From DATDTB01 sp035291025 (GTDB taxonomy: Archaea; Iainarchaeota; Iainarchaeia; JAFGOX01; DATDTB01): a DNA stretch of 8,145 nucleotides. The translations under genes were made by a program, and so were the position numbers. Below are positions 1 through 5,023 of the stretch, one piece after another; positions within the stretch are counted from its first letter, which is position 1; the number at the start of each line of letters is the position of its first letter. Under the pieces are notes generated by a model that saw only the letters and a list, made by a program, of their open reading frames with translations, was not told the DNA's origin and did no database searches. The stretch spans positions 1 through 8,145 of the forward strand of contig DATDTB010000049.1 in assembly GCA_035291025.1 (NCBI GenBank), in the 5' to 3' direction.

Positions 1-688
1 GAAGGCTCCGAAAGACGCGTACTTCGTGCAAGGCGTGCAGGGCCGCGCCAAGGGCAGCTTTGACAAGCGCTTCGTTCAGTTGCATTTTGGCTCGTCTTTC
101 GCGAAGGGCTTTTTCGCGTGGGTCGTGCCCGAGAGCCCGACGAGCGCGGTGATTGGAACAGCCGTTCCCTTGGGTGAAAACATTTCCAAGAGCTTTGACG
201 CATTGCTGGCAAAGTTTGACTTGAAGCAATCAGACTTGACGGGAAAGAACGGGGGCTTGATTCCAGTCGGCCCCCCAATGCCCCAAGTCAGCAACGGCAA
301 CGCCTTGCTGCTGGGTGATGCTGCCTTTCAAGTCAAAAGTAGCACGGGGGGAGGAATAATCAACAGCTGCGTTGCCGCGCAGCTCGCGGCGAAAGTGATC
401 GCGGGCAACCACTCCGGCCACTTGAAGTCGTTGGCGGAGTACGACAAGCTGTGCCGCGAGCACTTGAATCCTGACCTGCACTTGCATTGGCGCGTGCACA
501 AGTTCTTGAAGGCGCTCACGGACGCGCAGTTCGATGACTTGATCCAGAAAGCCAACAAGTCCAAGGCCGGCGAGTTCCTTTCCAGGCACGGCGACATGGA
601 CCGCCCCACGAAGTTCTGGGGCAAAATCTCCAAGGGCCCGCAGTTCTGGCGCTTCGCGCCCGAACTCGTGAAGTTCGCCTTGACTTAA
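1..688 (+). CDS. Geranylgeranyl reductase family flavoprotein, C-terminal part (5' end outside window)
   Basis: FAD-dependent oxidoreductase of the geranylgeranyl reductase (GGR) / digeranylgeranylglycerophospholipid reductase family. In archaea these enzymes saturate the isoprenoid chains of membrane lipids. The frame is open from position 2, so about 228 C-terminal residues of a protein normally near 400 aa are visible. The N-terminal dinucleotide-binding motif is missing because of the window edge. The family signature is the second FAD-contact region at 314-355, reading GDAAFQVKSSTGGGI, close to the usual GDAA-x-x-x-x-P-x-TGGGI. An upstream stretch, GFFAWVVPESPTSAVIG, matches the substrate-side Y/F-x-W-x-x-P segment. 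A GTG at 26 could be read as a start, but coding similarity runs through it, so it is internal. The gene ends in TAA at 686-688 and is convergent with the pilus cluster, so a functional link is unlikely. The family is secure; whether the substrate is a lipid, geranylgeranyl-PP or something else cannot be told. Confidence 0.82.
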   Translation, partial: KAPKDAYFVQGVQGRAKGSFDKRFVQLHFGSSFAKGFFAWVVPESPTSAVIGTAVPLGENISKSFDALLAKFDLKQSDLTGKNGGLIPVGPPMPQVSNGNALLLGDAAFQVKSSTGGGIINSCVAAQLAAKVIAGNHSGHLKSLAEYDKLCREHLNPDLHLHWRVHKFLKALTDAQFDDLIQKANKSKAGEFLSRHGDMDRPTKFWGKISKGPQFWRFAPELVKFALT

Positions 689-701
689 AAACGCGTTTTT
701 T
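687..701. terminator. Bidirectional U-tract terminator between convergent genes
   Basis: A perfect 14-bp palindrome, AAAAACGCGTTTTT at 687-700, lies in the 21-bp gap between the reductase stop and the stop of the last pilus-cluster gene. Read rightward it gives six T residues (696-701); read leftward it gives five. Archaeal RNA polymerase terminates at U-tracts, so this compact element could end transcription from both sides. The palindrome is seen directly; the function is inferred from its position. Confidence 0.6.
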
Positions 702-709
702 CCCCTTGC

Positions 710-1516
710 TCAGCAATTGTACTGGTTGCCTGACTTAGTGCAATTGAAGGCGCTGCCAGAGGCGCCGCACGCACCCGCGAACGCCCCCAAAGGCGTTGAA
801 GGGTAGCTTGGGTCGCTGTTCACTCCGTTCTTTCCAACGGGCCACATCAACAGCAGGGTCTTGTAGGCCTTTGCCGGCAGGGGGCTGCCGGTCGCCGGGT
901 CGATTCCAGGGGGCAGGGTTATGAGCCCTTCAACTGTCGTGAGGCTTGAAGCGCTGTTCACGAACTCTTCCAAGTCCGGGGCGCGGGCCGCATTGCACCC
1001 ACTCAGGGTCACGGTCTCGCTTCCAAGCGCGCCAGTAGGCCTTCCCGCCTTGTACAGCACCAGCTGAGGGTCACTTGACCCTGTGGCGTCGCTTACCGCG
1101 TACAAGTACTCGTAGTCCCTCTTCACTGAATCAGTCAAGCTCGCGAGCGACTTCGCGTAAAGCTTTTCCACGCAAGGGTCCATAGAGCCGCCGTTGACCG
1201 CAAACCTTTCCTTGGTGTACGCCAGTAAGAAGTCTTGGACTAGGCTCGCCGGCGCCCCCCCAGCCGAGCACGCCGGGTCGTTCCTGTTCGCGGGCGCCCA
1301 AAGCAACGCCTTGTAAACACTGCTCGAGTAAGCGCGCAGGTACCTAAAGCTCAGTTCCTGGGTTTCGTTTTTACCGTAGTTTATCGTTTGAGTGAACAGC
1401 AATGTGGCGAGTCCCGCGCAAATCGTGAGGAAAATCAAGGCGTCGAAAATGGACGCCTGCCCCCGTTCGTTCAGCCGACCGCACGGCGCAGCGCGAAGCG
1501 TTTTCCTCACTTCCAT
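710..1516 (-). CDS. Pilin-like secreted protein with class III-type signal, 268 aa
   Basis: No named family is recognised. The N-terminus has a 19-residue basic leader ending in LNERG, then QASIFDALIFLTICAGLATL, a single hydrophobic helix at about residues 20-45. RG|Q is the kind of site cut by archaeal prepilin peptidases, with an acidic residue (Asp) a few positions after the cut, so a filament subunit or minor pilin is likely. The remaining ~220 residues should be extracellular. They carry six cysteines, one of them the final residue, and small-residue-rich loops. Start: the frame is open to 1690, but ATG at 1516 is chosen because it overlaps the upstream stop by ten bases, is preceded by a GGTGGTGG purine stretch, and gives a compact signal peptide; the region further upstream is coding in another frame. 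It is the last gene of the cluster and ends at the shared terminator. The leader is longer than usual and contains a cysteine. Confidence 0.75.
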   Translation of the reverse strand: MEVRKTLRAAPCGRLNERGQASIFDALIFLTICAGLATLLFTQTINYGKNETQELSFRYLRAYSSSVYKALLWAPANRNDPACSAGGAPASLVQDFLLAYTKERFAVNGGSMDPCVEKLYAKSLASLTDSVKRDYEYLYAVSDATGSSDPQLVLYKAGRPTGALGSETVTLSGCNAARAPDLEEFVNSASSLTTVEGLITLPPGIDPATGSPLPAKAYKTLLLMWPVGKNGVNSDPSYPSTPLGAFAGACGASGSAFNCTKSGNQYNC

Positions 1517-2091
1517 GCCGCCACCACCAGCACTCGGTAGTCCAGTTGGTCGCCTGACGCCGTGCCAGCCCCAGTCTTTTGGTAAATGACCGGGTAAATG
1601 TTGACTATGCGGGCAGGCAACGGGTTGGTCTTGTCGCTTGCATTGGAGTTTTCGTAAGTGCACACGTCGCAGTACTGTCCGCTGTCGCACGCCGCGTTAG
1701 CCGGCGCCCCAGTCGCCTGGTTCCTTAAGTCGGCAATTGTTTGAGTGCTCCCCTGGAGGAAGGCTTGGAGTTTTTGCGGCGTCAGCACTGCGGCCGCGAA
1801 CTTCACTCCGCGCACGTTTTTCGCGTTCTCGCAGGCGCTGTTCAAGTTCTTGTTGCTCAAAGTCCCGCTCACTATGAGCCCGTCGCCACGCAAAGTCTCG
1901 CCAATGGACAACGCGGAACGCTGTATGTCTAGCTCGGCGTTCTTGGCGTTGACGTTCAACAAAACATAACTCAAGGACCCGAAGAAGATGACGAGTCCAG
2001 CGACTATCGGGATGATACTTGGAATGTCAAAGCCAATGACGGTGACGAAGCCCTTGGCTTTCCCTTTCGTTCCTTGAGTTTTCCAGCGCAC
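1507..2091 (-). CDS. Membrane-anchored pilin-like protein, 194 aa
   Basis: No named family is recognised. A short Lys-rich N-terminus is followed by FDIPSIIPIVAGLVIFFG, part of one hydrophobic segment at about residues 20-45, and then an extracytoplasmic domain of about 150 residues. The helix has two prolines and no clear G|Q site; KG|F at residues 13-15 is the nearest candidate, so processing is uncertain. The ectodomain has four cysteines, two of them in a C-x-x-C (CDVC). Start is GTG at 2091, supported by a GAGGGG purine run at 2100-2105 eight bases upstream; the in-frame stop of the previous gene lies just beyond. It overlaps the next gene by ten bases (ATGGAAGTGA), which suggests coupled translation. 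A minor pilin or pilus-associated protein is inferred mainly from size, topology and neighbours. Confidence 0.72.
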   Translation of the reverse strand: MRWKTQGTKGKAKGFVTVIGFDIPSIIPIVAGLVIFFGSLSYVLLNVNAKNAELDIQRSALSIGETLRGDGLIVSGTLSNKNLNSACENAKNVRGVKFAAAVLTPQKLQAFLQGSTQTIADLRNQATGAPANAACDSGQYCDVCTYENSNASDKTNPLPARIVNIYPVIYQKTGAGTASGDQLDYRVLVVAAWK

Positions 2092-2099
2092 TTTTCTAA

Positions 2100-2105
2100 C
2101 CCCTC
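2100..2105 (-). promoter_or_regulatory. Ribosome binding site for the GTG-start gene at 2091
   Basis: The minus strand reads GAGGGG, eight bases before GTG. It lies in the 24-base gap after the upstream stop and is the main reason for accepting a GTG start for the 194-aa protein. Confidence 0.5.
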
Positions 2106-2115
2106 TAGAATGTTG

Positions 2116-2862
2116 TTACTGCAGGCACTTGCTTATTGTAACCGTTGCCCCTCCAGGCAGTGTCTTTGTTATGTTTTTCTCAATGACGCTGTTCTTGCAC
2201 GTGTCGTATCCAACCAGCGTGCAGCTAATGATGCAGAGCCTTGGAACGCATGCAACGCAGTCCGTGCCCGGCGAGCAAGTCCCTGAGTTACAGCAGGAAG
2301 GTATGACTTTACTACAATCCATTTCCTTATATAATACTAACTTTTCATTGTCGAAAGGAAGAATTGCTGGTGGGTTTTGCGTTTCCAGCGGCTGGCTCGT
2401 GTACGGCAAGCTATTTCCCCCCTTGTCGAAAACCTTTACAGTCATTCCCTTGTATTCCACGGACCCGCAAGACCACGCCCGCGGCTTTGTCGTGGGCGAC
2501 GGCAAGAGGTTTGCCTCGCTTTCCGAGAACAAGCAGAAAACCGCCACCCCATTAGGGTTTGCCGGCCCGCTTGCACTTCTTGCAAATACTTTTAGAGCGT
2601 ACCGCCTGAAGTTGTCCTTCGTGCCAAGCACGCTTTTCAGCGTGACGTCCTGCAAGTCTTGGGAGCCCGGTCCCAGGACAGTAGCGCGGGCCGCGTTCGC
2701 TATTTCCTCCGTGACGGCGCGCGCCGAGTTCTCGACGCCTCTCTGCTTGAATATCTCGTAAGTGTAAACCGCGATTGAAAGCACTCCGAAGAGGAAAATG
2801 AGGAACACGAACAGGGAAAGCGTGAACGCCATTATGCCTTTTGAGTCAAGGAACGCCTTCAT
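2116..2862 (-). CDS. Cysteine-rich pilin-like surface protein, 248 aa
   Basis: No named family is recognised. The N-terminus MKAFLDSKG is followed by a long hydrophobic helix (IMAFTLSLFVFLIFLFGVLS, about residues 10-35). KG|I resembles a class III cleavage site, but the +1 Gln and the usual acidic residue are missing. The ectodomain of about 210 residues holds 12 cysteines, ten of them in the last ~70 residues, including a CC pair and several C-x(2-5)-C spacings. None is in the helix. Such density suggests a disulfide-knotted C-terminal domain outside the cell; metal binding is an alternative. The ATG at 2862 is 12 bases after the previous stop, with GTGAG close upstream. It sits in the middle of a four-gene block of pilin-like proteins, suggesting a minor or tip subunit. 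Confidence 0.75.
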   Translation of the reverse strand: MKAFLDSKGIMAFTLSLFVFLIFLFGVLSIAVYTYEIFKQRGVENSARAVTEEIANAARATVLGPGSQDLQDVTLKSVLGTKDNFRRYALKVFARSASGPANPNGVAVFCLFSESEANLLPSPTTKPRAWSCGSVEYKGMTVKVFDKGGNSLPYTSQPLETQNPPAILPFDNEKLVLYKEMDCSKVIPSCCNSGTCSPGTDCVACVPRLCIISCTLVGYDTCKNSVIEKNITKTLPGGATVTISKCLQ

Positions 2863-2874
2863 TTTCTCACGGTT

Positions 2875-3504
2875 TTAGTTTTGGTTGATGCAAATCGAGC
2901 CGTCGGCGAGCTTTTTCACCAATAAGTTGTTTTCGCGCTTCAAGGGCTGCGACGTGGTGAAGTAATTGATTGTCGGGTCGTCAATGAAGGGCTGTTCTTG
3001 GAAGACGCCGGGGCCGCCGCCGCAAGTGGGAGTGTTTTGCAGCGTGCCGTCGTCAATGTACGCGGTCATGCAGAACGGCGTGGTGAACTCTATCCGGTCC
3101 CTGGGGCAGTTGCCCAAGCCCAGAGACGTTCCAGTGCCTTCGCCCAGGAAATTGCAGCCCGCGAACGACAAAATAGTGCAATTCGTAACTGTTTTGAAGC
3201 AGTTCACTTTGCAGTCCTCGCCTGCCTCGTTCCTTATGATGAAAGTGCTGCGTTCCGGGTCGTAGCATTCCGGGATGTGGAACGACACGATTTTCTCGCG
3301 GCCAATGCCGGAGTTAATGACCTGGTCAAAGGTGGTGCTGAAGTCGCTGAACGCGCCGTCGAGTTGCTTGACGCACTGCTGCTTCGTCATTATCGAGACG
3401 AACGTTCCAGCGCCAACGAGGACGAAGACCATTATTATGACGCCCACCATGACTTCCATGGGCATGTCCTGGCCGCGCTGCGCCATTGTAGTCAGTTTTC
3501 CCAT
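2875..3504 (-). CDS. Class III signal peptide pilin-like protein, 209 aa
   Basis: The N-terminus MGKLTTMAQRG|QDMPMEVMV has a good archaeal prepilin site: basic leader, Gly at -1, Gln at +1 and Glu at +6. One hydrophobic helix follows at about residues 15-39. The ectodomain (about 170 residues) has ten cysteines, the first directly after the helix (residue 44) and the last five residues from the C-terminus. No named family is recognised beyond the signal peptide. ATG at 3504 is chosen because GGAG (3514-3517) precedes it by nine bases; ATG at 3486 would also keep the signal intact. It is the first gene after a probable internal promoter, heading a block of four genes with 12-24 base gaps or overlaps. 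A minor pilin or adhesive subunit is likely. Confidence 0.8.
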   Translation of the reverse strand: MGKLTTMAQRGQDMPMEVMVGVIIMVFVLVGAGTFVSIMTKQQCVKQLDGAFSDFSTTFDQVINSGIGREKIVSFHIPECYDPERSTFIIRNEAGEDCKVNCFKTVTNCTILSFAGCNFLGEGTGTSLGLGNCPRDRIEFTTPFCMTAYIDDGTLQNTPTCGGGPGVFQEQPFIDDPTINYFTTSQPLKRENNLLVKKLADGSICINQN

Positions 3505-3513
3505 TTAAGCACG

Positions 3514-3544
3514 CTCCTTGCTTTATGAAAAAAAAGAATTTAAA
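3514..3544 (-). promoter_or_regulatory. Probable archaeal promoter and ribosome site for the 209-aa pilin-like gene
   Basis: The minus strand has a TATA-like CTTTAAATT centred near 3540. A start of transcription about 25 bases downstream would fall near 3514-3518, just before ATG at 3504. GGAG at 3514-3517 is a Shine-Dalgarno candidate; if the leader is very short it may be only partly present in the transcript. No clear purine-rich BRE is seen. The assignment rests on the TATA match and the spacing. Confidence 0.5.
3528..3535 (-). terminator. U-tract after the RHH gene
   Basis: Eight consecutive T residues on the minus strand lie 14 bases after the RHH stop codon. Archaeal polymerase can terminate at such tracts without a hairpin. 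The tract sits between the TATA-like element and the start codon of the next gene, so termination of one unit and initiation of the next overlap. Confidence 0.5.
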
Positions 3545-3549
3545 GGAGT

Positions 3550-3723
3550 CTACTTCGAGTCAATTGCTTGGCTTTGCTTTGGCTTTTGGAGTTTTTTCCT
3601 ATTTTCTAAGTAACTTTCTAAAACTAGCTTTTGCAGCATTTCCTTGCGTGTTTTCACGTTTTCGTTTTTCATCAACGCTTCCATACCTTGGATTGCTTCA
3701 TCGCTTACCCTAATTCTTGGCAT
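3550..3723 (-). CDS. Small ribbon-helix-helix (CopG/Arc-like) putative DNA-binding protein, 57 aa
   Basis: Complete short frame from ATG (3721-3723) to TAG (3550-3552). The start MPRIRVSDEAIQGMEALMKN gives a short beta strand (PRIRV) and a first helix. A turn at ENVKT is followed by a second helix (RKEMLQKLVLESYLENRKK) and a short basic, Gln-rich tail. This matches the RHH layout, in which the paired strands enter the DNA major groove; alternating Arg2-type residues (R3, R5) would be the DNA contacts. It is more AT-rich (about 39% G+C by hand count) than the neighbouring 55-aa gene (about 55%), suggesting separate origin. It sits 17 bases after the 55-aa gene, with only a weak GGAG-like site. 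It could regulate the flanking promoters, or be a lone antitoxin-like protein; no toxin is visible beside it. Confidence 0.7.
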   Translation of the reverse strand: MPRIRVSDEAIQGMEALMKNENVKTRKEMLQKLVLESYLENRKKLQKPKQSQAIDSK

Positions 3724-3740
3724 TTAATTTTCCAACTCCA

Positions 3741-3908
3741 CTAAACCGCTTTTGGTATGGGCGTGTTGCGCACCTTTTCCTGCGCGGACCTAAAAGAAGG
3801 CTTTACGACAGTGAAGAGCAGGATGGCGGCTATCACGACAACGATAAGCAAGTAAATAGCGCTCCACTCCGCGCTCCCGCGCTCGTCGCTTAGCAGTCCC
3901 TTGCCCAT
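3741..3908 (-). CDS. Flp-sized pilin-like small membrane protein, 55 aa
   Basis: Complete short frame from ATG (3906-3908) to TAG (3741-3743), with AAGGA seven bases before the start. The protein begins MGKGLLSDERG, then SAEWSAIYLLIVVVIAAILL and a short polar tail ending IPKAV. ERG|S with Glu at +3 before a hydrophobic helix is a class III-type processing pattern. The mature chain would be about 44 residues, the size of Flp/Tad-type pilins, consisting of little more than the polymerisation helix. The ERGSAEW start also recalls TadE-like proteins, but this is weak. It has no cysteine, unlike all the larger pilin-like neighbours. It lies between the 167-aa prepilin and the RHH gene. A structural or accessory pilus subunit is the most likely role; a plain one-span membrane peptide is the alternative. 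Confidence 0.68.
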   Translation of the reverse strand: MGKGLLSDERGSAEWSAIYLLIVVVIAAILLFTVVKPSFRSAQEKVRNTPIPKAV

Positions 3909-3926
3909 TGAATTTCCTTTTTGTTG

Positions 3927-3949
3927 AAAATAAGAGCCGAAGGGCTTTT
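3927..3949 (-). terminator. Possible weak terminator or processing hairpin
   Basis: In the 48-base gap after the 167-aa prepilin, the minus strand can form AGCC-CTTC-GGCT (3935-3946), followed by CTTATTTT. The stem is only four pairs plus two beyond a mismatch. It could reduce read-through into the small downstream genes and so favour the prepilin. Weak evidence. Confidence 0.3.
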
Positions 3950-3956
3950 GAACGCC

Positions 3957-4460
3957 TTACAATGGCTTTATCACAATCCCGCAGCAAAAGCTTGGTGCAG
4001 GCGTTCCAGAGCAAGTGCACGACGGGGTCGTGAGGCTAGAGGCTGAACCTGTGGTGGTCCTCTTGCAGCCCACTTGAACCCGGACCTTGGTTGAAGTAGT
4101 GCCCTTGTATTCCAGCTGTTCGTTGGCGCCCGAACCGCTCTTGCTGAAAAGCGAAGAGCTGACGCCGGAGTCTATTCCGAAGCAAAAGCTGCTGTCGGAA
4201 AAGCCGCCTGTTTTCTCTGACAGCAACGACTTTGTTATGAGCCTTGAGGACTCGTTGAAAGTTACTTGTTTTTCGCTTTGCGAGCCAATGTTGCCCGAGG
4301 CGTTTTTCACGAGCGTGACCGTGTCTTCGATGGCGTTGCCTCCAAACGTCCCAATGCCCAGGATAATCGGCATCAAAACGCCAAGAATCGCGATTGCCAC
4401 TATTGCCGCGATCAATATCTTGAAAGTTTCAAACGCTTGACCTCTTGCCTGGAAAACCAT
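3957..4460 (-). CDS. Class III signal peptide prepilin, 167 aa
   Basis: The N-terminus is MVFQARG|QAFETFKILIAA: a short basic leader, Gly at -1, Gln at +1, Glu at +4, then a long hydrophobic helix to about residue 35. This is a well-formed archaeal prepilin. The ectodomain is Ser/Thr/Gly-rich, about 130 residues, with six cysteines near the C-terminus (including C-x-C and CC). It is a paralogue of the next gene upstream (155 aa): 14 of 25 residues are identical across the cleavage site and helix, and both have a C-x-C. ATG at 4460 is preferred over GTG at 4475, because the GTG falls just ahead of and partly over the GGAGGT ribosome site (4468-4473), which is seven bases before the ATG. It has a likely promoter of its own, so it is a candidate major pilin. 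Confidence 0.85.
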   Translation of the reverse strand: MVFQARGQAFETFKILIAAIVAIAILGVLMPIILGIGTFGGNAIEDTVTLVKNASGNIGSQSEKQVTFNESSRLITKSLLSEKTGGFSDSSFCFGIDSGVSSSLFSKSGSGANEQLEYKGTTSTKVRVQVGCKRTTTGSASSLTTPSCTCSGTPAPSFCCGIVIKPL

Positions 4461-4467
4461 TCCAATA

Positions 4468-4473
4468 ACCTCC
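4468..4473 (-). promoter_or_regulatory. Strong ribosome binding site deciding the prepilin start
   Basis: The minus strand reads GGAGGT, seven bases before ATG at 4460. It is the strongest Shine-Dalgarno match among the cluster starts I examined and rules against the in-frame GTG at 4475. A strong site fits a highly made subunit. Confidence 0.75.
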
Positions 4474-4513
4474 ACAAGCGAAGTGCTTCTGTTTAACGTA
4501 GTAGTTTTCTATT

Positions 4514-4524
4514 CTTTTTAAAGC
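4514..4524 (-). promoter_or_regulatory. Probable internal archaeal promoter (TATA element) for the 167-aa prepilin
   Basis: The minus strand reads GCTTTAAAAAG, with TTTAAAAA as TATA element. Transcription would start near 4490-4494, leaving a leader of about 30 bases that contains the GGAGGT site. It lies in a 95-base gap that has no gene and shares CTTTAAA with the promoter before the 209-aa gene. No T-rich terminator follows the 155-aa gene, so read-through from upstream is also likely. Confidence 0.55.
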
Positions 4525-4555
4525 TTACTAGTTGGGGGTTCCTTTTCTTTTTTCG

Positions 4556-5023
4556 CTAGTAACAGTACGGAACGGCGCACTGGCTTGAATTGCCCCCAAT
4601 CAGTACCCTGTACCTCTGCGGCGAGACGCTTGGCGCGCTGCACTTGCAAACAGTGACGTCCGCGGTTGCGATTCTTTTGGCCCGGCAGCTTTTCTCGCTC
4701 GAGCCCTGCTCGAACTGGCTGCTGTTCGGGCACTTTATCCTGACGTTGCCCGTTCCAAGGTTGAGTTCGTTTTCGAACAACTCCGACGTGAGCCCGAACC
4801 CTTCCGGAAAGGATAAACCCGTGCGTTGGACTGTTTGGGTGCCCTTGGAGTCAACGACGCTCTTCAACGCGGTCTTTATTGAGTCAATCGTGAACGGCGC
4901 GTTGACGTCTCGGTACTGCCCGACGACTTGCATTATTACTCCAAGCACTGCGGCCATGAACACCGCCGCAATCAAGAGCTTGAATACGTCGAATTCCTGG
5001 CCTTTCCAGTTGAGCGGGCTCAT
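4556..5023 (-). CDS. Class III signal peptide prepilin, 155 aa
   Basis: The N-terminus is MSPLNWKG|QEFDVFKLLIAA: Gly at -1, Gln at +1 and Asp at +4, then a hydrophobic helix to about residue 35, the form of an archaeal type IV prepilin. The ectodomain of about 115 residues has six cysteines, all in its C-terminal half, with a C-x-C and a cysteine next to last. Its signal/helix region closely matches the 167-aa neighbour, so the two are paralogues. ATG at 5023 directly follows the TGA of the platform gene (TGAATG), and GGTGG just inside that gene serves as ribosome site, so translation is probably coupled to the assembly machinery. It could be a major or initiating pilin; the adjacent paralogue has the stronger expression signals. 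Confidence 0.85.
   Translation of the reverse strand: MSPLNWKGQEFDVFKLLIAAVFMAAVLGVIMQVVGQYRDVNAPFTIDSIKTALKSVVDSKGTQTVQRTGLSFPEGFGLTSELFENELNLGTGNVRIKCPNSSQFEQGSSEKSCRAKRIATADVTVCKCSAPSVSPQRYRVLIGGNSSQCAVPYCY

Noticed and set aside
1517..1690. N-terminal extension of the 268-aa protein to 1690
   Set aside because: The extra 58 residues are out-of-frame reading of the 194-aa gene, have no signal character, and would bury the class III site.
3525..3713. Plus-strand frame of 62 codons with a hydrophobic stretch
   Set aside because: It is the antisense of the RHH gene, which has a better protein pattern. The plus-strand product is a low-complexity by-product of AT-rich sequence.
3790..4020. 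Minus-strand frame of 76 codons spanning the gap after the 167-aa prepilin
   Set aside because: Its residues are Arg-rich and featureless, and it overlaps the 55-aa pilin-like gene and the end of the prepilin in another frame.
4461..4475. GTG start five codons upstream of the 167-aa prepilin start
   Set aside because: The GGAGGT ribosome site lies between this GTG and the ATG, and the ATG gives the normal short prepilin leader.
4476..4488. Short inverted repeat AAGC-GAAGT-GCTT before the 167-aa prepilin
   Set aside because: Four-base arms are too short to call an operator without comparison; no matching copy was found in the other internal promoter.
710..5023. N-x-S/T glycosylation sequons in the pilin-like ectodomains
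   Set aside because: Each has at least one, but the total is about what chance predicts for their composition, and sequons also occur in cytoplasmic parts of the cluster's proteins. Not a signal by itself.
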